DNA of 39,247 nt from Scalindua sp964584595 (GCA_964584595.1 CAZPAM010000017.1:1-39247); one strand, 5' to 3'; numbered from the stretch's first letter, positions 1-8,741 are shown. The notes: generated by a model from the sequence alone, not told the origin. Numbers and translations: made by a program.

Positions 1-1
1 T

Positions 2-268
2 AGATTAGAGATGGTAGATATCGTAGGTCCTGTATGTGAGAGCAGTGACGTCCTCGCAAAAGAGAGGTGGTTTCCTGATGTAAAGGAAGGAGGACTGATT
101 GCATTCTTCAGTGCCGGGGCATACGGATTCACAATGAGTTCCAGTTACAACACACGGCCTCGTACGTGTGAGATCCTGGTGGACGGTGACAGTTTTTCGA
201 CTATCAGGAGAAGGGAGACGTACGAAGATTTGATCGCCGGAGAGAAGGAGTTCTTGAACGCGTGTTAG
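2..268 (+). CDS. lysA: Diaminopimelate decarboxylase, C-terminal part (5' end outside window)
   Basis: Open from the window edge and read in frame from base 2 (R-L-E-M-V-D...), so the first in-window ATG at 11 is internal. The 88 visible residues match the end of the fold III PLP decarboxylase that converts meso-diaminopimelate to lysine. They include the motif VGPVCESSDVLA, whose cysteine and acidic residues contribute to the active site across the dimer interface, then GAYGFTMSSSYNTRPR, and the usual tail with RRRETYEDLI. The reaction and family are established knowledge; the assignment rests on these motifs. The gene ends normally, with no truncation at its 3' end. Confidence 0.93.
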   Translation, partial: RLEMVDIVGPVCESSDVLAKERWFPDVKEGGLIAFFSAGAYGFTMSSSYNTRPRTCEILVDGDSFSTIRRRETYEDLIAGEKEFLNAC

Positions 269-292
269 TGAGTTGAACATGGGACAGATTGT

Positions 293-398
293 TTTTAATG
301 TTAATCTTTTAATTTTTTTTGGAGGTAAAAATTAGTAAGCTGCCATGAACTGAATTATTTTAATATTATTCTTTAATTTTTTTTCGGAGGGGAAAAAT
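293..398 (+). repeat. Duplicated A/T-rich leader with ribosome-binding site
   Basis: Two near-identical segments of about 40 bp lie 65 bp apart, at 293-332 and 358-398. Each has TTTTAAT, then a TTTAATTTTTTTT tract, then a GGAGG Shine-Dalgarno core and an A-rich run. The second copy leads directly into the ATG at 397. The first copy has a good GGAGG but no ATG at the right distance, so it looks like a stranded duplicate of the translation start region, perhaps from a lost or rearranged gene copy. No other feature is seen between lysA and the next gene. Confidence 0.6.
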
Positions 399-975
399 GG
401 ATAGGGTAATGGCAAGTAGGAAATTATGGGTAGGTGTTGCTGCATTAATTGGCATGATTCTTTTTGGCATATTCTTTGATACGGAGCTTGCACTGCGAGT
501 TAGTAAGGCAACCGGTATTATTGCCGGTATCTATTTTTTGGGCCAGGGGGCAGTAGACTTTGTAAATGATTATAGAGGAGTAGCGCAAGAGAGACTTTTG
601 GCAAGCCGTAAACTATGGTTTGCTGTTTCTGCTGTGATCGGAGTTATACTGGCAAATGGGTTAGGATACGGTGATATGCAAGCTTCACAGGTTACAAAAG
701 GCATAGTTACAGTTACCTTTTTCTATATAGCTTCCCAAAGTGGCGTAGATTTTACCGCAGGATTAAAAAAATTGAAGATTGAAAATTTAGTTACAAGTAG
801 AAAATTGTGGACGGCTGTTGCTGCCATAATTATAGTTGTAGTTTCAAATGCAGTATATTTTTATGCGCCGGAAGCAAGGCAGATTTCTCTTGGTACAGTG
901 GGTATTGTTTCTCTTTATATGGGAGCTCAAGGTGCTGTTGATGTTTCAAAGCAGATCTTAAAGGCTAGAGGATAA
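397..975 (+). CDS. Three-repeat membrane protein of unknown function
   Basis: I do not recognise a named family. The 192 residues consist of three tandem copies of a unit of about 62 residues, each starting with [AT]SRKLW (near residues 7, 69 and 133). In each, a hydrophobic helix follows SRKLW, then a short polar loop, then a second hydrophobic stretch ending in QGAVDF, QSGVDF or QGAVDV. This predicts about six membrane segments arranged as three helical hairpins. The units have diverged, so the triplication is old. Similar single SRKLW/SRKFW helical hairpins occur in small phage and bacterial membrane proteins (recollection, not checked). The start is fixed by a strong GGAGGGG eight bases upstream. 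The gene stands alone, convergent to the DJ-1 gene, with a hairpin in between. Confidence 0.85.
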   Translation: MDRVMASRKLWVGVAALIGMILFGIFFDTELALRVSKATGIIAGIYFLGQGAVDFVNDYRGVAQERLLASRKLWFAVSAVIGVILANGLGYGDMQASQVTKGIVTVTFFYIASQSGVDFTAGLKKLKIENLVTSRKLWTAVAAIIIVVVSNAVYFYAPEARQISLGTVGIVSLYMGAQGAVDVSKQILKARG

Positions 976-1050
976 ATTCCGGTTTTGTTTTTGTAAGTTT
1001 TATCCAATCTGTTTGGATGTTAAAAAATATGTGTTATAGTTGGGGAGGGA

Positions 1051-1080
1051 AGGGTGGCATACCGGAAGGTATGCCACCTT
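1051..1080. terminator. Strong hairpin between convergent genes
   Basis: An 11-bp perfect stem, GGTGGCATACC (1053-1063) with GGTATGCCACC (1068-1078), closes a GGAA tetraloop of the GNRA type. Two more pairs, one of them G-U, extend it outward. It lies between two convergent genes and could stop transcription from both sides. Neither side has a clear T-tract, so classical intrinsic termination is not certain. Confidence 0.6.
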
Positions 1081-1094
1081 AAAGTAACGTATAT

Positions 1095-1649
1095 TTAATA
1101 ATTGACTAACATGGATTGGGCTATCTCAGTTGCTTTTTGTTCTCCGTAGAGTATCTCCACAAGCTTAAGCGCAAACTCCATAGCTGTTCCCGGCCCGCGG
1201 CTGGTAATACAATTTCCATCCACTACTACCCTGGAATCAATCGCTTCGGTATTTTCAAATTTTTCGGCAAAGCCCGGATACGCAGTTGCCTTACGCTGTG
1301 CCAGGAGGCCGTGGTGATTCAATACCACTGCAGGAGAAGCGCATATAGCCGCATATAGTTTTTCTTCCTGTTGCTGGCGTTTCAGCATTTCCACCAGTTC
1401 TTTCGAATTGCACAAATTTTCAGCTCCGGGCATACCGCCCGGCAAGACAATCAGATCATAGGGGTCATTTGCGCATTCTGATATTAATTTATCTGCAACC
1501 AGTTTCATGTCTCTTGATGCAGTAACCTGCAGCTCACCGACTGACGCAATCATAACATCTGCTTCCGCACGTCTCAAGACATCAACAATACACGCCGTTT
1601 CAATCTCTTCACAACCATCCGCTATCGGAACCAGTACTTTTTTTGACAT
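1095..1649 (-). CDS. DJ-1/PfpI family protein (YajL/DJ-1 type)
   Basis: The 184-residue length is typical of the DJ-1 subfamily. The N-terminus KVLVPIADGCEEIET carries the conserved glutamate (E17). The nucleophile elbow AAICASP carries the reactive cysteine at C103, and TSRGPGTAMEFAL matches the conserved C-terminal segment of human DJ-1 and E. coli YajL. These proteins are cytosolic and linked to oxidative or carbonyl stress protection; their exact chemistry (glyoxalase, deglycase or chaperone) is disputed, so no reaction is asserted. A good AAGGA site precedes the ATG. It is the last gene of a three-gene minus-strand run after the Ca2+ ATPase and aldo/keto reductase; a shared role in stress is only an inference. 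Confidence 0.9.
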   Translation of the reverse strand: MSKKVLVPIADGCEEIETACIVDVLRRAEADVMIASVGELQVTASRDMKLVADKLISECANDPYDLIVLPGGMPGAENLCNSKELVEMLKRQQQEEKLYAAICASPAVVLNHHGLLAQRKATAYPGFAEKFENTEAIDSRVVVDGNCITSRGPGTAMEFALKLVEILYGEQKATEIAQSMLVNY

Positions 1650-1714
1650 AATATATTCCTTTCAAAAAGATAATAAATGAAATGTTCATTTTCGCCACTG
1701 GTTTTGTGAGTTAT

Positions 1715-2542
1715 TTATGCTGCAATGATCCCTATCATCTTTAAATCATCATTGTTGAGTTCAAACTCCTTAACCAGCAGATCTTCCTTCATATGCAGTT
1801 CACTTGTTGTTCCTGTAAGGGGAAGTATTCCTATTTGTATTGAAAACCTGAATACTACCTGTTCGGGGGTTCTTTCCAACTCTCTGGCAATGTCCTGAAC
1901 CACGGGATTTTGCAAAACAAAAGGATTTGCAGTCAACAATGAAAAGCCTTCATAGACAATATGGTGGGCCTTACAAAAATCCCTTACCTCCCTGTCCCAG
2001 CCTCGAGCTGCAAAGCATCTGTTCTGAACAACCATAGGTTTGATTTCTGCCTTTTTGGTCAGTAGCTCCAACTGCTCAACATTTACATTGCTGATACCAA
2101 TGAATCTGGTTTTCCCTGATTTGTATAACCCTTCAATGACACTCCAGACCTCCCAATCCTCATTCCCCAGGCCTTGATGAGAATATGGACTATGCAGGAG
2201 ATAGGAATCCAGATAATCCGTATGAAGATTTTTTAAAGTACTCCCAAAAGATTGTTTTACTTGTGTAGTAAGATCGGCAGAAGGATCATAGGGAATTCTA
2301 TGATCATGCCCATCGGCTGGAGTGAATTTGGACTGGAGAAATAAATCTTCGCGTTCTATTCCCTCGCCGAACAACTTCAACAATGCCTCACCCACAAGGT
2401 GTTCCTGATAATGCCTGGGTTGGTTTGCGGTGTCGATCCCGGAAAATCCATTGGAGACAGCCATTTTTACCAGTTCAGCAGTAGCATCTTCCTTCCATGC
2501 AGTACCATAGATAAATGAAGGGAATTTTTCACTATTGCCCAT
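1715..2542 (-). CDS. Aldo/keto reductase
   Basis: A 275-residue NAD(P)H-dependent oxidoreductase of the AKR (beta/alpha)8 superfamily. The catalytic tetrad can be placed: D37 in GIDTAN, Y45 in RHYQE, K72 in LQSKF and H117 in YLLHSP. Further on, GISNVN and the C-terminal GTTSELHMKEDL correspond to cofactor-binding segments, although the usual R/K-rich NADP phosphate motif is weak. The substrate cannot be deduced. The start has a strong GGGAGG eight bases upstream and lies 18 bp after the P-type ATPase stop, so the two are probably co-transcribed. An insertion between D37 and Y45 makes that loop longer than the common DTAxxYG form. Confidence 0.9.
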   Translation of the reverse strand: MGNSEKFPSFIYGTAWKEDATAELVKMAVSNGFSGIDTANQPRHYQEHLVGEALLKLFGEGIEREDLFLQSKFTPADGHDHRIPYDPSADLTTQVKQSFGSTLKNLHTDYLDSYLLHSPYSHQGLGNEDWEVWSVIEGLYKSGKTRFIGISNVNVEQLELLTKKAEIKPMVVQNRCFAARGWDREVRDFCKAHHIVYEGFSLLTANPFVLQNPVVQDIARELERTPEQVVFRFSIQIGILPLTGTTSELHMKEDLLVKEFELNNDDLKMIGIIAA

Positions 2543-2560
2543 ATTTTTGCCTCCCGGCTT

Positions 2561-5248
2561 CTAGCCTTTTGTAATCTTTGTTTCCAGATAGTTCATGTAC
2601 ATCTTCCTTGATTCAAGTATAAGGTATAATGAGCCTGATACCAGGAATATCTTAATCAAGTCAACCAGTCCAAGGGGAACGGTTTTAAAAGCGACATTTA
2701 ATGGTGTATAAAGCACAGCAAACTGCATCAATATTGAAATCACAACGGAGCCTGTTAAATATTTACTTGTCTTGAAATCTATTTTAAAGTTTTTTGCTCT
2801 GTATGTCAGTACATTGAATAGCTGGAACATTACGAGGGTAGTGAAGGCAATAGACTTTGCCTTGACGCTCTCAATCCCATAACCGTAAAACATAAGCAGT
2901 GTTCCTGTCCCCATCACTGAGCCGACTATTAAAATGTTGTTGATAACGTCTCTGGATATTATATTTTCATCTCTATTTCTGGGTGGTTTATTCATAATGT
3001 CCTTGCTGAAAGGATCCAGTCCCAGCGCCAGGCCCGGCAAGCCGTCTGTCAGTAAATTTACCCAGAGTATTTGAATAGCGATCAACGGGAGAGGCCATCC
3101 GATTAGGATCGCCAGGAAAACAACTAGTATTTCTCCAAGATTTGAAGAGAGGGTATACTGGACAAATTGTTTAATGGTGTTGTAGATGCCTCTTCCCTCT
3201 TCTACCGCATTTACAATCGAAGCAAAATTGTCATCTGTCAGTACCATATCAGAGGCTTCCTTGGCGACGTCAGTTCCGGTAATTCCCATTGCCACTCCGA
3301 TATCAGAATTTTTTAAAGCCGGGGCATCATTTACTCCATCACCCGTCATTGCGACGATATGTCCTCTCTTTTTTAAGGCGTTTAGGATTCTAACCTTGTG
3401 CTCCGGGCTTACCCTTGCGCAGATTACAATATTTTCGACTATTTCATCAAGCTTATCATCACTTAATTTATCTAATTCCTCTCCGCTTAATGCTTTGTCA
3501 CCTTCTTTAAACATGCCTAATTCCTTAGTAATAGCAATAGCGGTAAGTTTATGGTCACCTGTTATTACTACAGTGCTGATGCCGGCTGACCTGCATCTTG
3601 TAATCGATTCTCTAACCTCCTCTCTCGGAGGATCAATCATAGCCTGCAATCCAATAAAAGTTAAATCCGTTTCAACTTCTTCAGGTTCTGGTGTATATTT
3701 TTCAGTTAATGATTTACACGCAAACCCTAAAACTCTCAAGGCCTTATTCGCCATCTCCTGATTAACATCAAGGATTTTCTTTTTGTTCTCTCCGGTTATA
3801 TCTTTTACCTGGCCGTTTATGGAAATATATTTGCAATTATTAAGGATTACATCCGGCGCTCCTTTAATATAAGCAATGTTTTCCTCATTAACCCTATGGA
3901 TGGTTGTCATGCATTTCCTTTCTGAATCAAAAGGAATTTCATCTATCCTGGGGAACCGGTTCTCCATTTCACTCTTTTTAAAACCGGCTTTTCCGGCAGA
4001 AACAAGCAACGCACCCTCTGTAGGGTCCCCGAATATTTCCCATCTTTCATTGTGGTTCAATCTCGAATCATTACACAGGGTACTGCTCCTGAATAACAGC
4101 TCAAGGCTTGAAATGTCTACTTCCTCATTACCTTCCCGGACAAATTTACCTTCCGGTGTATAACCATCACCGGTGACTTCGATCAGTGTGTTATTGAAAA
4201 GAATCTCCTTAATGGTCATTTCGTTTTTTGTTAAAGTGCCTGTTTTGTCAGAACAGATGATGTTGGTGCAGCCGAGTGTCTCAACGGCAGGAAGCTTCCT
4301 GATCAGGGCATTGCGGCCGGCCATTCTTCTGACACCAAAAGCCAGAGAGATAGTTACAATAGCGGGGAGACCTTCAGGTATGGCCGCAACCGCCAGGGCC
4401 ACAGAAGCCAGAAACATTTCAACCGCAAAAGAGGTTTCAAACAGATCTGTTGTCAGGTATTCTCTCAAAATACCTACTCCAAAGACAACTACGCAGATTC
4501 CTATAGTAACAAAGCCGAGCCATTTACCAAACTTCTTCAGTTTTACCTGTAAAGGTGACAGTTTCTCTTCTGCTTCCTGGACCATGTCCGCGATTTTGCC
4601 TATTTCCGTATTCATACCGGTACCGGTAACAACGGCCTTTGCATGTCCCTTTGTTACAATTGTTCCCATAAACACCATGTTCTCCTGATCGTTTACCAGT
4701 ATATCGTTATCAAGAGGACCGGTGATCTTATTTGATGGAACAGATTCTCCGGTTAAAGATGCTTCATCTACCTGAAATGCAGCAATATCAATCAGCCTTG
4801 CATCGGCAGGGACTTTGCTTCCTGTTTCTAAAAGAATTATGTCACCGGGAACCAATTCTCTTGAATCTATCTCAGTCTCTTTTCCTTCTCTGATGACCTT
4901 TGCTTTCAGCGCTGTTAACTTTCTCAACGCCTCAATAGCTTTTTCTGCCTTAAATTCCTGAACAAATCCAAATACTCCATTAAGGACGACAATGGTTGAA
5001 ATGACAATAGCGTCTAATTTTTCTCCTATCAACAGAGAGATAACAAGTGCGGCCAGGAGGATGAAGACAATAGTTGAAATAAACTGCCTGATTAAGATCT
5101 GAAATGGTGAAATCTTGTCTCTCTGCTTCAATTCGTTAACGCCGTACTTCTCCAGTCTCTGCCTCGCCTCTTCTTCTGTCAGGCCTGTCTGAGAAGTATC
5201 TATCGATTTGATTGTGTCTGATATGCTTAAGTTATAATAATTGACCAT
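2561..5248 (-). CDS. P2-type cation-transporting ATPase, probably Ca2+ (SERCA/PMCA-like)
   Basis: An 895-residue P-type ATPase with an N-terminal cation ATPase domain, an actuator motif TGES (166-169), the phosphorylation motif DKTGTLT with D334, the hinge TGDGVNDAPAL and about ten membrane segments. The M4 motif PEGLP (291-295), the M5 segment SSNLGEI and the M6 segment WVNLLTDGLP match the Ca2+ ligands of SERCA site II. In M8, where SERCA has the site I glutamate (IEMCNAL), this protein has FQLFNVL with glutamine, as in single-site PMCA-like pumps. I infer Ca2+ (possibly also Mn2+) export with one ion per ATP. It is the first gene of a minus-strand run and is divergent from sucC across 195 bp. 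Confidence 0.92.
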   Translation of the reverse strand: MVNYYNLSISDTIKSIDTSQTGLTEEEARQRLEKYGVNELKQRDKISPFQILIRQFISTIVFILLAALVISLLIGEKLDAIVISTIVVLNGVFGFVQEFKAEKAIEALRKLTALKAKVIREGKETEIDSRELVPGDIILLETGSKVPADARLIDIAAFQVDEASLTGESVPSNKITGPLDNDILVNDQENMVFMGTIVTKGHAKAVVTGTGMNTEIGKIADMVQEAEEKLSPLQVKLKKFGKWLGFVTIGICVVVFGVGILREYLTTDLFETSFAVEMFLASVALAVAAIPEGLPAIVTISLAFGVRRMAGRNALIRKLPAVETLGCTNIICSDKTGTLTKNEMTIKEILFNNTLIEVTGDGYTPEGKFVREGNEEVDISSLELLFRSSTLCNDSRLNHNERWEIFGDPTEGALLVSAGKAGFKKSEMENRFPRIDEIPFDSERKCMTTIHRVNEENIAYIKGAPDVILNNCKYISINGQVKDITGENKKKILDVNQEMANKALRVLGFACKSLTEKYTPEPEEVETDLTFIGLQAMIDPPREEVRESITRCRSAGISTVVITGDHKLTAIAITKELGMFKEGDKALSGEELDKLSDDKLDEIVENIVICARVSPEHKVRILNALKKRGHIVAMTGDGVNDAPALKNSDIGVAMGITGTDVAKEASDMVLTDDNFASIVNAVEEGRGIYNTIKQFVQYTLSSNLGEILVVFLAILIGWPLPLIAIQILWVNLLTDGLPGLALGLDPFSKDIMNKPPRNRDENIISRDVINNILIVGSVMGTGTLLMFYGYGIESVKAKSIAFTTLVMFQLFNVLTYRAKNFKIDFKTSKYLTGSVVISILMQFAVLYTPLNVAFKTVPLGLVDLIKIFLVSGSLYLILESRKMYMNYLETKITKG

Positions 5249-5288
5249 TGTAATTTAATAGGTTATTTTTGCCCAACCCTTGTAAGCT

Positions 5289-5323
5289 TTTGTCTCTTTC
5301 ACCTGTTGCCTTTCACCTTGACA
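5289..5323 (+). repeat. Degenerate heptamer repeat overlapping a promoter
   Basis: Five consecutive 7-bp units can be read: TTTGTCT, CTTTCAC, CTGTTGC, CTTTCAC, CTTGACA. The last unit supplies the -35 box of the sucC promoter. It shares the 7-bp period of the arrays listed between 18 and 29.4 kb, but its units are less regular. Confidence 0.45.
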
Positions 5324-5345
5324 TATTTCCCGTGATAAGTAGAAT
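5318..5345 (+). promoter_or_regulatory. σ70-type promoter for the sucC-kor operon
   Basis: TTGACA (5318-5323), a 16-bp spacer and TAGAAT (5340-5345). It lies about 100 bp upstream of sucC, leaving a leader of roughly 90 nt. No riboswitch or terminator is visible in the leader. This is the only strong promoter seen ahead of the long plus-strand run from sucC to endonuclease V. Confidence 0.65.
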
Positions 5346-5443
5346 TAATAATTTGTAATTCTAAACGTTTGTAGCTCAAATTAACAATATAAAATGCAAA
5401 TTAGTAATTCCGTGTTTTATAAATCAAGAGATCAGGGCTGCCA

Positions 5444-6613
5444 TTGAAACTCTACGAATATCAGGCACAAAAAATCCTTCACAAATATAATGTAAATGTT
5501 ACCAGAGGCGAAGTGGTAACCGATGCAGATGAAGCAGCAGAAATATATAATCAACTGGGAGTAAAAAAGTGCGTTATAAAGGCTCAAATCCTTGCAGGCG
5601 GTAGGGGAAAAGGCGGCGGTGTAAAGATAGTTGAGACGTTGGATGAAGTAAAGGACTATACTTCTGGAATCATTGGTTCTCGTTTAGTAACTGTTCAGAC
5701 AGGAAAAGAGGGGATAGAAGTAAAAAAAGTTCTCATTGCAGAAGCCATTGACATAGAAAGAGAGCTGTATCTCGCCATATCAATAGACAGAAGCACATCG
5801 AAAATCACCATAATAAGCAGTACAGAAGGGGGAACAGAAATAGAGGAGGTTGCTTCAAAAACACCTCAAAAGATTCTAAAAGAACAAATCGATCCAATGC
5901 CTGGTATTCAAGATTCTCAGGCACGTCAAATAGCGCTTAATCTGAATTTGGCCGGACCCCTATTAACAAAAGCATCAAATTTACTTATAAATCTGTTCAA
6001 GGTATTCGTCGAAAACGACTGTTCACTTCTTGAAATAAACCCTCTCATATTAACTCCGGACGAAGAGATATTTGCCCTGGATATAAAAATGGACATTGAT
6101 GATAATGCCCTTTTCCGCCATAAGGAGTTTCAGGAAATAGATAACATTTCAGAAGATAAAAGTGCCGAGAAAATGGCCTCAGAAGCAGGATTGAGTTACA
6201 TCGGACTGGACGGGAATATAGGATGTTTAGTTAACGGTGCCGGTCTGGCAATGGCCACAATGGATATTATCAAACTTCATGGCGGTTCACCTGCTAATTT
6301 CCTGGATGTGGGAGGTGATGCTCCTGTTGAAAGAGTTACAACCGCCTTTGAAATAATCTTTACAGACTCAAAGGTCGAAGGAGTATTGGTAAATATATTC
6401 GGCGGCATAATGAAATGCGACGTTATTGCCGAAGGAATTATTCATGCCATAGAAAAAGTTAACATTAAAGTACCGCTTGTAGTCAGATTAGAAGGTACGA
6501 ATGTTGAAATCGCAAGAAAAATATTAGACAATCCCGATCTTCACATAATCTTTGCCGATAGTATGAAAGATGCATCTGAGAAGATAATTAAAGCCGTAAA
6601 CGATAGAAAATGA
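5444..6613 (+). CDS. sucC: Succinyl-CoA synthetase (ADP-forming), beta subunit
   Basis: A 389-residue ATP-grasp subunit, the normal SucC length. The N-terminus KLYEYQAQKILHKYNV and the nucleotide-binding segment AGGRGKGGGVKI are typical, as are LLEINPL, the glycine-rich FLDVGGDAP and the C-terminal NIFGGIMKCD. With SucD it interconverts succinate, CoA and ATP with succinyl-CoA, ADP and phosphate. The start is a TTG codon giving M-K-L-Y-E-Y; no in-frame ATG lies nearby and the SD (AGGG) is weak, so initiation may be modest. SucD overlaps its stop by 4 bp, and the Kor genes follow, so the product succinyl-CoA can pass directly to 2-oxoglutarate:ferredoxin oxidoreductase or come from it. Confidence 0.95.
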   Translation: MKLYEYQAQKILHKYNVNVTRGEVVTDADEAAEIYNQLGVKKCVIKAQILAGGRGKGGGVKIVETLDEVKDYTSGIIGSRLVTVQTGKEGIEVKKVLIAEAIDIERELYLAISIDRSTSKITIISSTEGGTEIEEVASKTPQKILKEQIDPMPGIQDSQARQIALNLNLAGPLLTKASNLLINLFKVFVENDCSLLEINPLILTPDEEIFALDIKMDIDDNALFRHKEFQEIDNISEDKSAEKMASEAGLSYIGLDGNIGCLVNGAGLAMATMDIIKLHGGSPANFLDVGGDAPVERVTTAFEIIFTDSKVEGVLVNIFGGIMKCDVIAEGIIHAIEKVNIKVPLVVRLEGTNVEIARKILDNPDLHIIFADSMKDASEKIIKAVNDRK

Positions 6614-7479
6614 GCATCTTAATCAACAAAGAAACTAAGGTAATCTGCCAGGGTATTACAGGTAAGTCAGGGAGGTTTCATACGGAACACATGCTGGAAT
6701 ACGGCACAAAAATCCTTGCAGGCGTTACTCCGGGAAAGGGAGGCTCCAGGGTTTGCGATGTTCCGGTCTTTAACTCCATGAAAGATGCTGTAGAGGAAAC
6801 CGGATGCGACACATCCATAATTTATGTACCTGCGCCATTCGCTGCAGATGCAATTATTGAAGCGGCAGAAGCAGATATTAAATTAATCATTTGCATTACA
6901 GAAGGAATACCAACTATTGACATGTTAAAAGTAAAAGATTATTTAAATACAAAAACAGCACGCCTGATAGGGCCTAACTGTCCGGGGATTATTACTCCTG
7001 GAGAATCGAAGATTGGAATTATGCCGGGTTATATTCACACACCGGGAGCAGTAGGTGTTGTGTCGAGAAGCGGTACACTTACATACGAAGCCGTATGGCA
7101 ATTAACACAGAGAAATATCGGACAGTCAACGTGTATTGGAATAGGCGGTGATCCTGTTATCGGAACAACATTTATAGACACCTTGAAACTTTTTCAGAAA
7201 GACAGCGGCACCGAAGCCATAGTCATGATTGGTGAGATTGGCGGAAGTGCAGAGGAAGAAGCCGCAGAATTCATAAAGATGGAAGTAACCAAGCCCGTAG
7301 TAAGTTTCATTGCCGGATTAACAGCGCCGGCGGGTAAAAGGATGGGCCATGCAGGAGCGATTATTGCCGGAGGCAAAGGTACTGTTGCAGAAAAAGTTTC
7401 ATGTTTACGAGATGCCGGTGTCACTGTTGTAGACAGTCCGGCAGATATTGGAGAAGCAATTGAGAAGGTGATAAGCTGA
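6610..7479 (+). CDS. sucD: Succinyl-CoA synthetase, alpha subunit
   Basis: A 289-residue CoA-binding subunit. The Rossmann CoA site GITGKSGRFHTEHML lies near residue 15, and the phosphohistidine segment GHAGAI with the downstream GGKGTVAEK lies near residue 245. The SRSGTLTYEAVWQLT segment is also conserved. The ATG overlaps the sucC stop (ATGA), a sign of translational coupling for a fixed ratio of the two subunits. The length is normal and nothing is missing. It feeds or drains the succinyl-CoA used by the Kor enzyme encoded immediately downstream. Confidence 0.96.
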   Translation: MSILINKETKVICQGITGKSGRFHTEHMLEYGTKILAGVTPGKGGSRVCDVPVFNSMKDAVEETGCDTSIIYVPAPFAADAIIEAAEADIKLIICITEGIPTIDMLKVKDYLNTKTARLIGPNCPGIITPGESKIGIMPGYIHTPGAVGVVSRSGTLTYEAVWQLTQRNIGQSTCIGIGGDPVIGTTFIDTLKLFQKDSGTEAIVMIGEIGGSAEEEAAEFIKMEVTKPVVSFIAGLTAPAGKRMGHAGAIIAGGKGTVAEKVSCLRDAGVTVVDSPADIGEAIEKVIS

Positions 7480-7531
7480 CCAGGCCGGCCTTCAGTATGC
7501 TTTTCCGTATAACTAATTAATGTATTGACCA

Positions 7532-7747
7532 ATGGCTAAGAAACAGGGAATTGTTCATATAAATCATAAAAGATGTAAAGTATGCGGTATTTGCGTTAAA
7601 ATCTGCCCTGTACAGAATTATGAAATAAGTAACAATAGGCTCAAAGAACTTGGGAAATGCATAGCATGTCTGCAATGTGAAAGATACTGCCCGGACATGG
7701 CACTCATTATAGATACTAAAGATGACAAAAAGACTCCTACAAGGTAA
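7532..7747 (+). CDS. korD: 2x[4Fe-4S] ferredoxin, delta subunit of 2-oxoacid:ferredoxin oxidoreductase
   Basis: A 71-residue dicluster ferredoxin. Two CxxCxxCxxxCP motifs are visible, at C15-C18-C21-C25 and C43-C46-C49-C53. It is encoded just ahead of the alpha, beta and gamma subunits, the usual position of a Kor/Por delta subunit that carries electrons between the TPP enzyme and external ferredoxin. Its last 26 bp overlap the start of korA in another frame. The name korD follows from context; the electron-transfer role is known for the family. No good SD is seen, so translation may depend on the upstream gene 52 bp away. Confidence 0.9.
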   Translation: MAKKQGIVHINHKRCKVCGICVKICPVQNYEISNNRLKELGKCIACLQCERYCPDMALIIDTKDDKKTPTR

Positions 7748-8741
7748 TCAGGCGATAGCTTTGGCTGCTGTAAAAGCCGGTTTAAATTTTTTTGCAGGAT
7801 ACCCTATTACACCTGCATCAGAAATTCTGCACGAACTGGTTAATCAAAAAACAGTAAAAGTGTTACAGATGGAAGACGAAATTGCCTCAATCAATACAAT
7901 TATTGGTGCCTCTCTGGCAGGTGCAAAATCTATGACTGCGACGTCAGGGCCGGGCTTTTCTCTTATGCAGGAAAGTATCGGACACGCGCATATGATGGAA
8001 GTCCCGCTCGTAATCGTAAATGTTCAACGTGTTGGTCCAAGTACAGGCATGCCGACATTTCCTGCCCAGGGTGATATCCTGCAATGTAAATATGGCAGTC
8101 ATGGTGATTACTTCCCCATAGTCTTTTATCCGAACTCGGTTGCTGAACTATATGAATTTACTTTCAATGCATTTAATGCCGCTGAAGAATCACTCAGTCC
8201 GGTAATAATCTTAAGTGACAGTTATGTAGGCCACCTTTACGAAACTATTGAGGAAGCTGATTATCCAGTATCAGAAAGGACATTAGCTCCATTGGGAACA
8301 TCCAATAGACACTTCACAGGCCTTACTCATGAAGATTCAATGCCGCAAACATCTGATCCCGAAGTACACAAAAAGTTAATAAAACATCTTGAGTCAAAGC
8401 AGAAGAAAGTATCCAGGAAGTACAATGATTATGAATATATTGAAAATAAGTCTTCAGATATACTGTTAATAGCATACGGTGCATTGTCCAGGGCAGCATA
8501 TGGCCTTAAAGAAGATTTTGCAATTTACAGGCCTGTAAGAATTTTCCCAATAGTTGAGAAGCTCAGAGACATTGCAAAAAAATATAAAGAAATTGTTGTA
8601 ATGGAAATGAACGCAGGGCAATATGTAAATGAGGTTGAAGGATTGCTGCATCGTCAGGTTAAGCATATTTCAATCATGGGCGGCAAAATAGACTTAAATG
8701 AGATTTCTACGAAACTAAGGAGAATCAAAAGAAAAAAATGA
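7722..8741 (+). CDS. korA: 2-oxoglutarate (2-oxoacid):ferredoxin oxidoreductase, alpha subunit
   Basis: A 339-residue alpha subunit with the pyrimidine-binding TPP domain. The N-terminal LLQGNQAIALAAVKAG is followed by the signature GYPITPASEI and by MEDEIAS and TSGPGFSLMQE, which contact CoA or TPP in this superfamily. The enzyme performs 2-oxoglutarate + CoA + oxidised ferredoxin to succinyl-CoA + CO2 + reduced ferredoxin, and the reverse in CO2-fixing organisms. The adjacent sucCD supports 2-oxoglutarate over pyruvate as substrate (inference). The ATG lies inside korD, overlapping by 26 bp; no other start fits the conserved N-terminus. korB overlaps its stop by 4 bp. Confidence 0.93.
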   Translation: MTKRLLQGNQAIALAAVKAGLNFFAGYPITPASEILHELVNQKTVKVLQMEDEIASINTIIGASLAGAKSMTATSGPGFSLMQESIGHAHMMEVPLVIVNVQRVGPSTGMPTFPAQGDILQCKYGSHGDYFPIVFYPNSVAELYEFTFNAFNAAEESLSPVIILSDSYVGHLYETIEEADYPVSERTLAPLGTSNRHFTGLTHEDSMPQTSDPEVHKKLIKHLESKQKKVSRKYNDYEYIENKSSDILLIAYGALSRAAYGLKEDFAIYRPVRIFPIVEKLRDIAKKYKEIVVMEMNAGQYVNEVEGLLHRQVKHISIMGGKIDLNEISTKLRRIKRKK

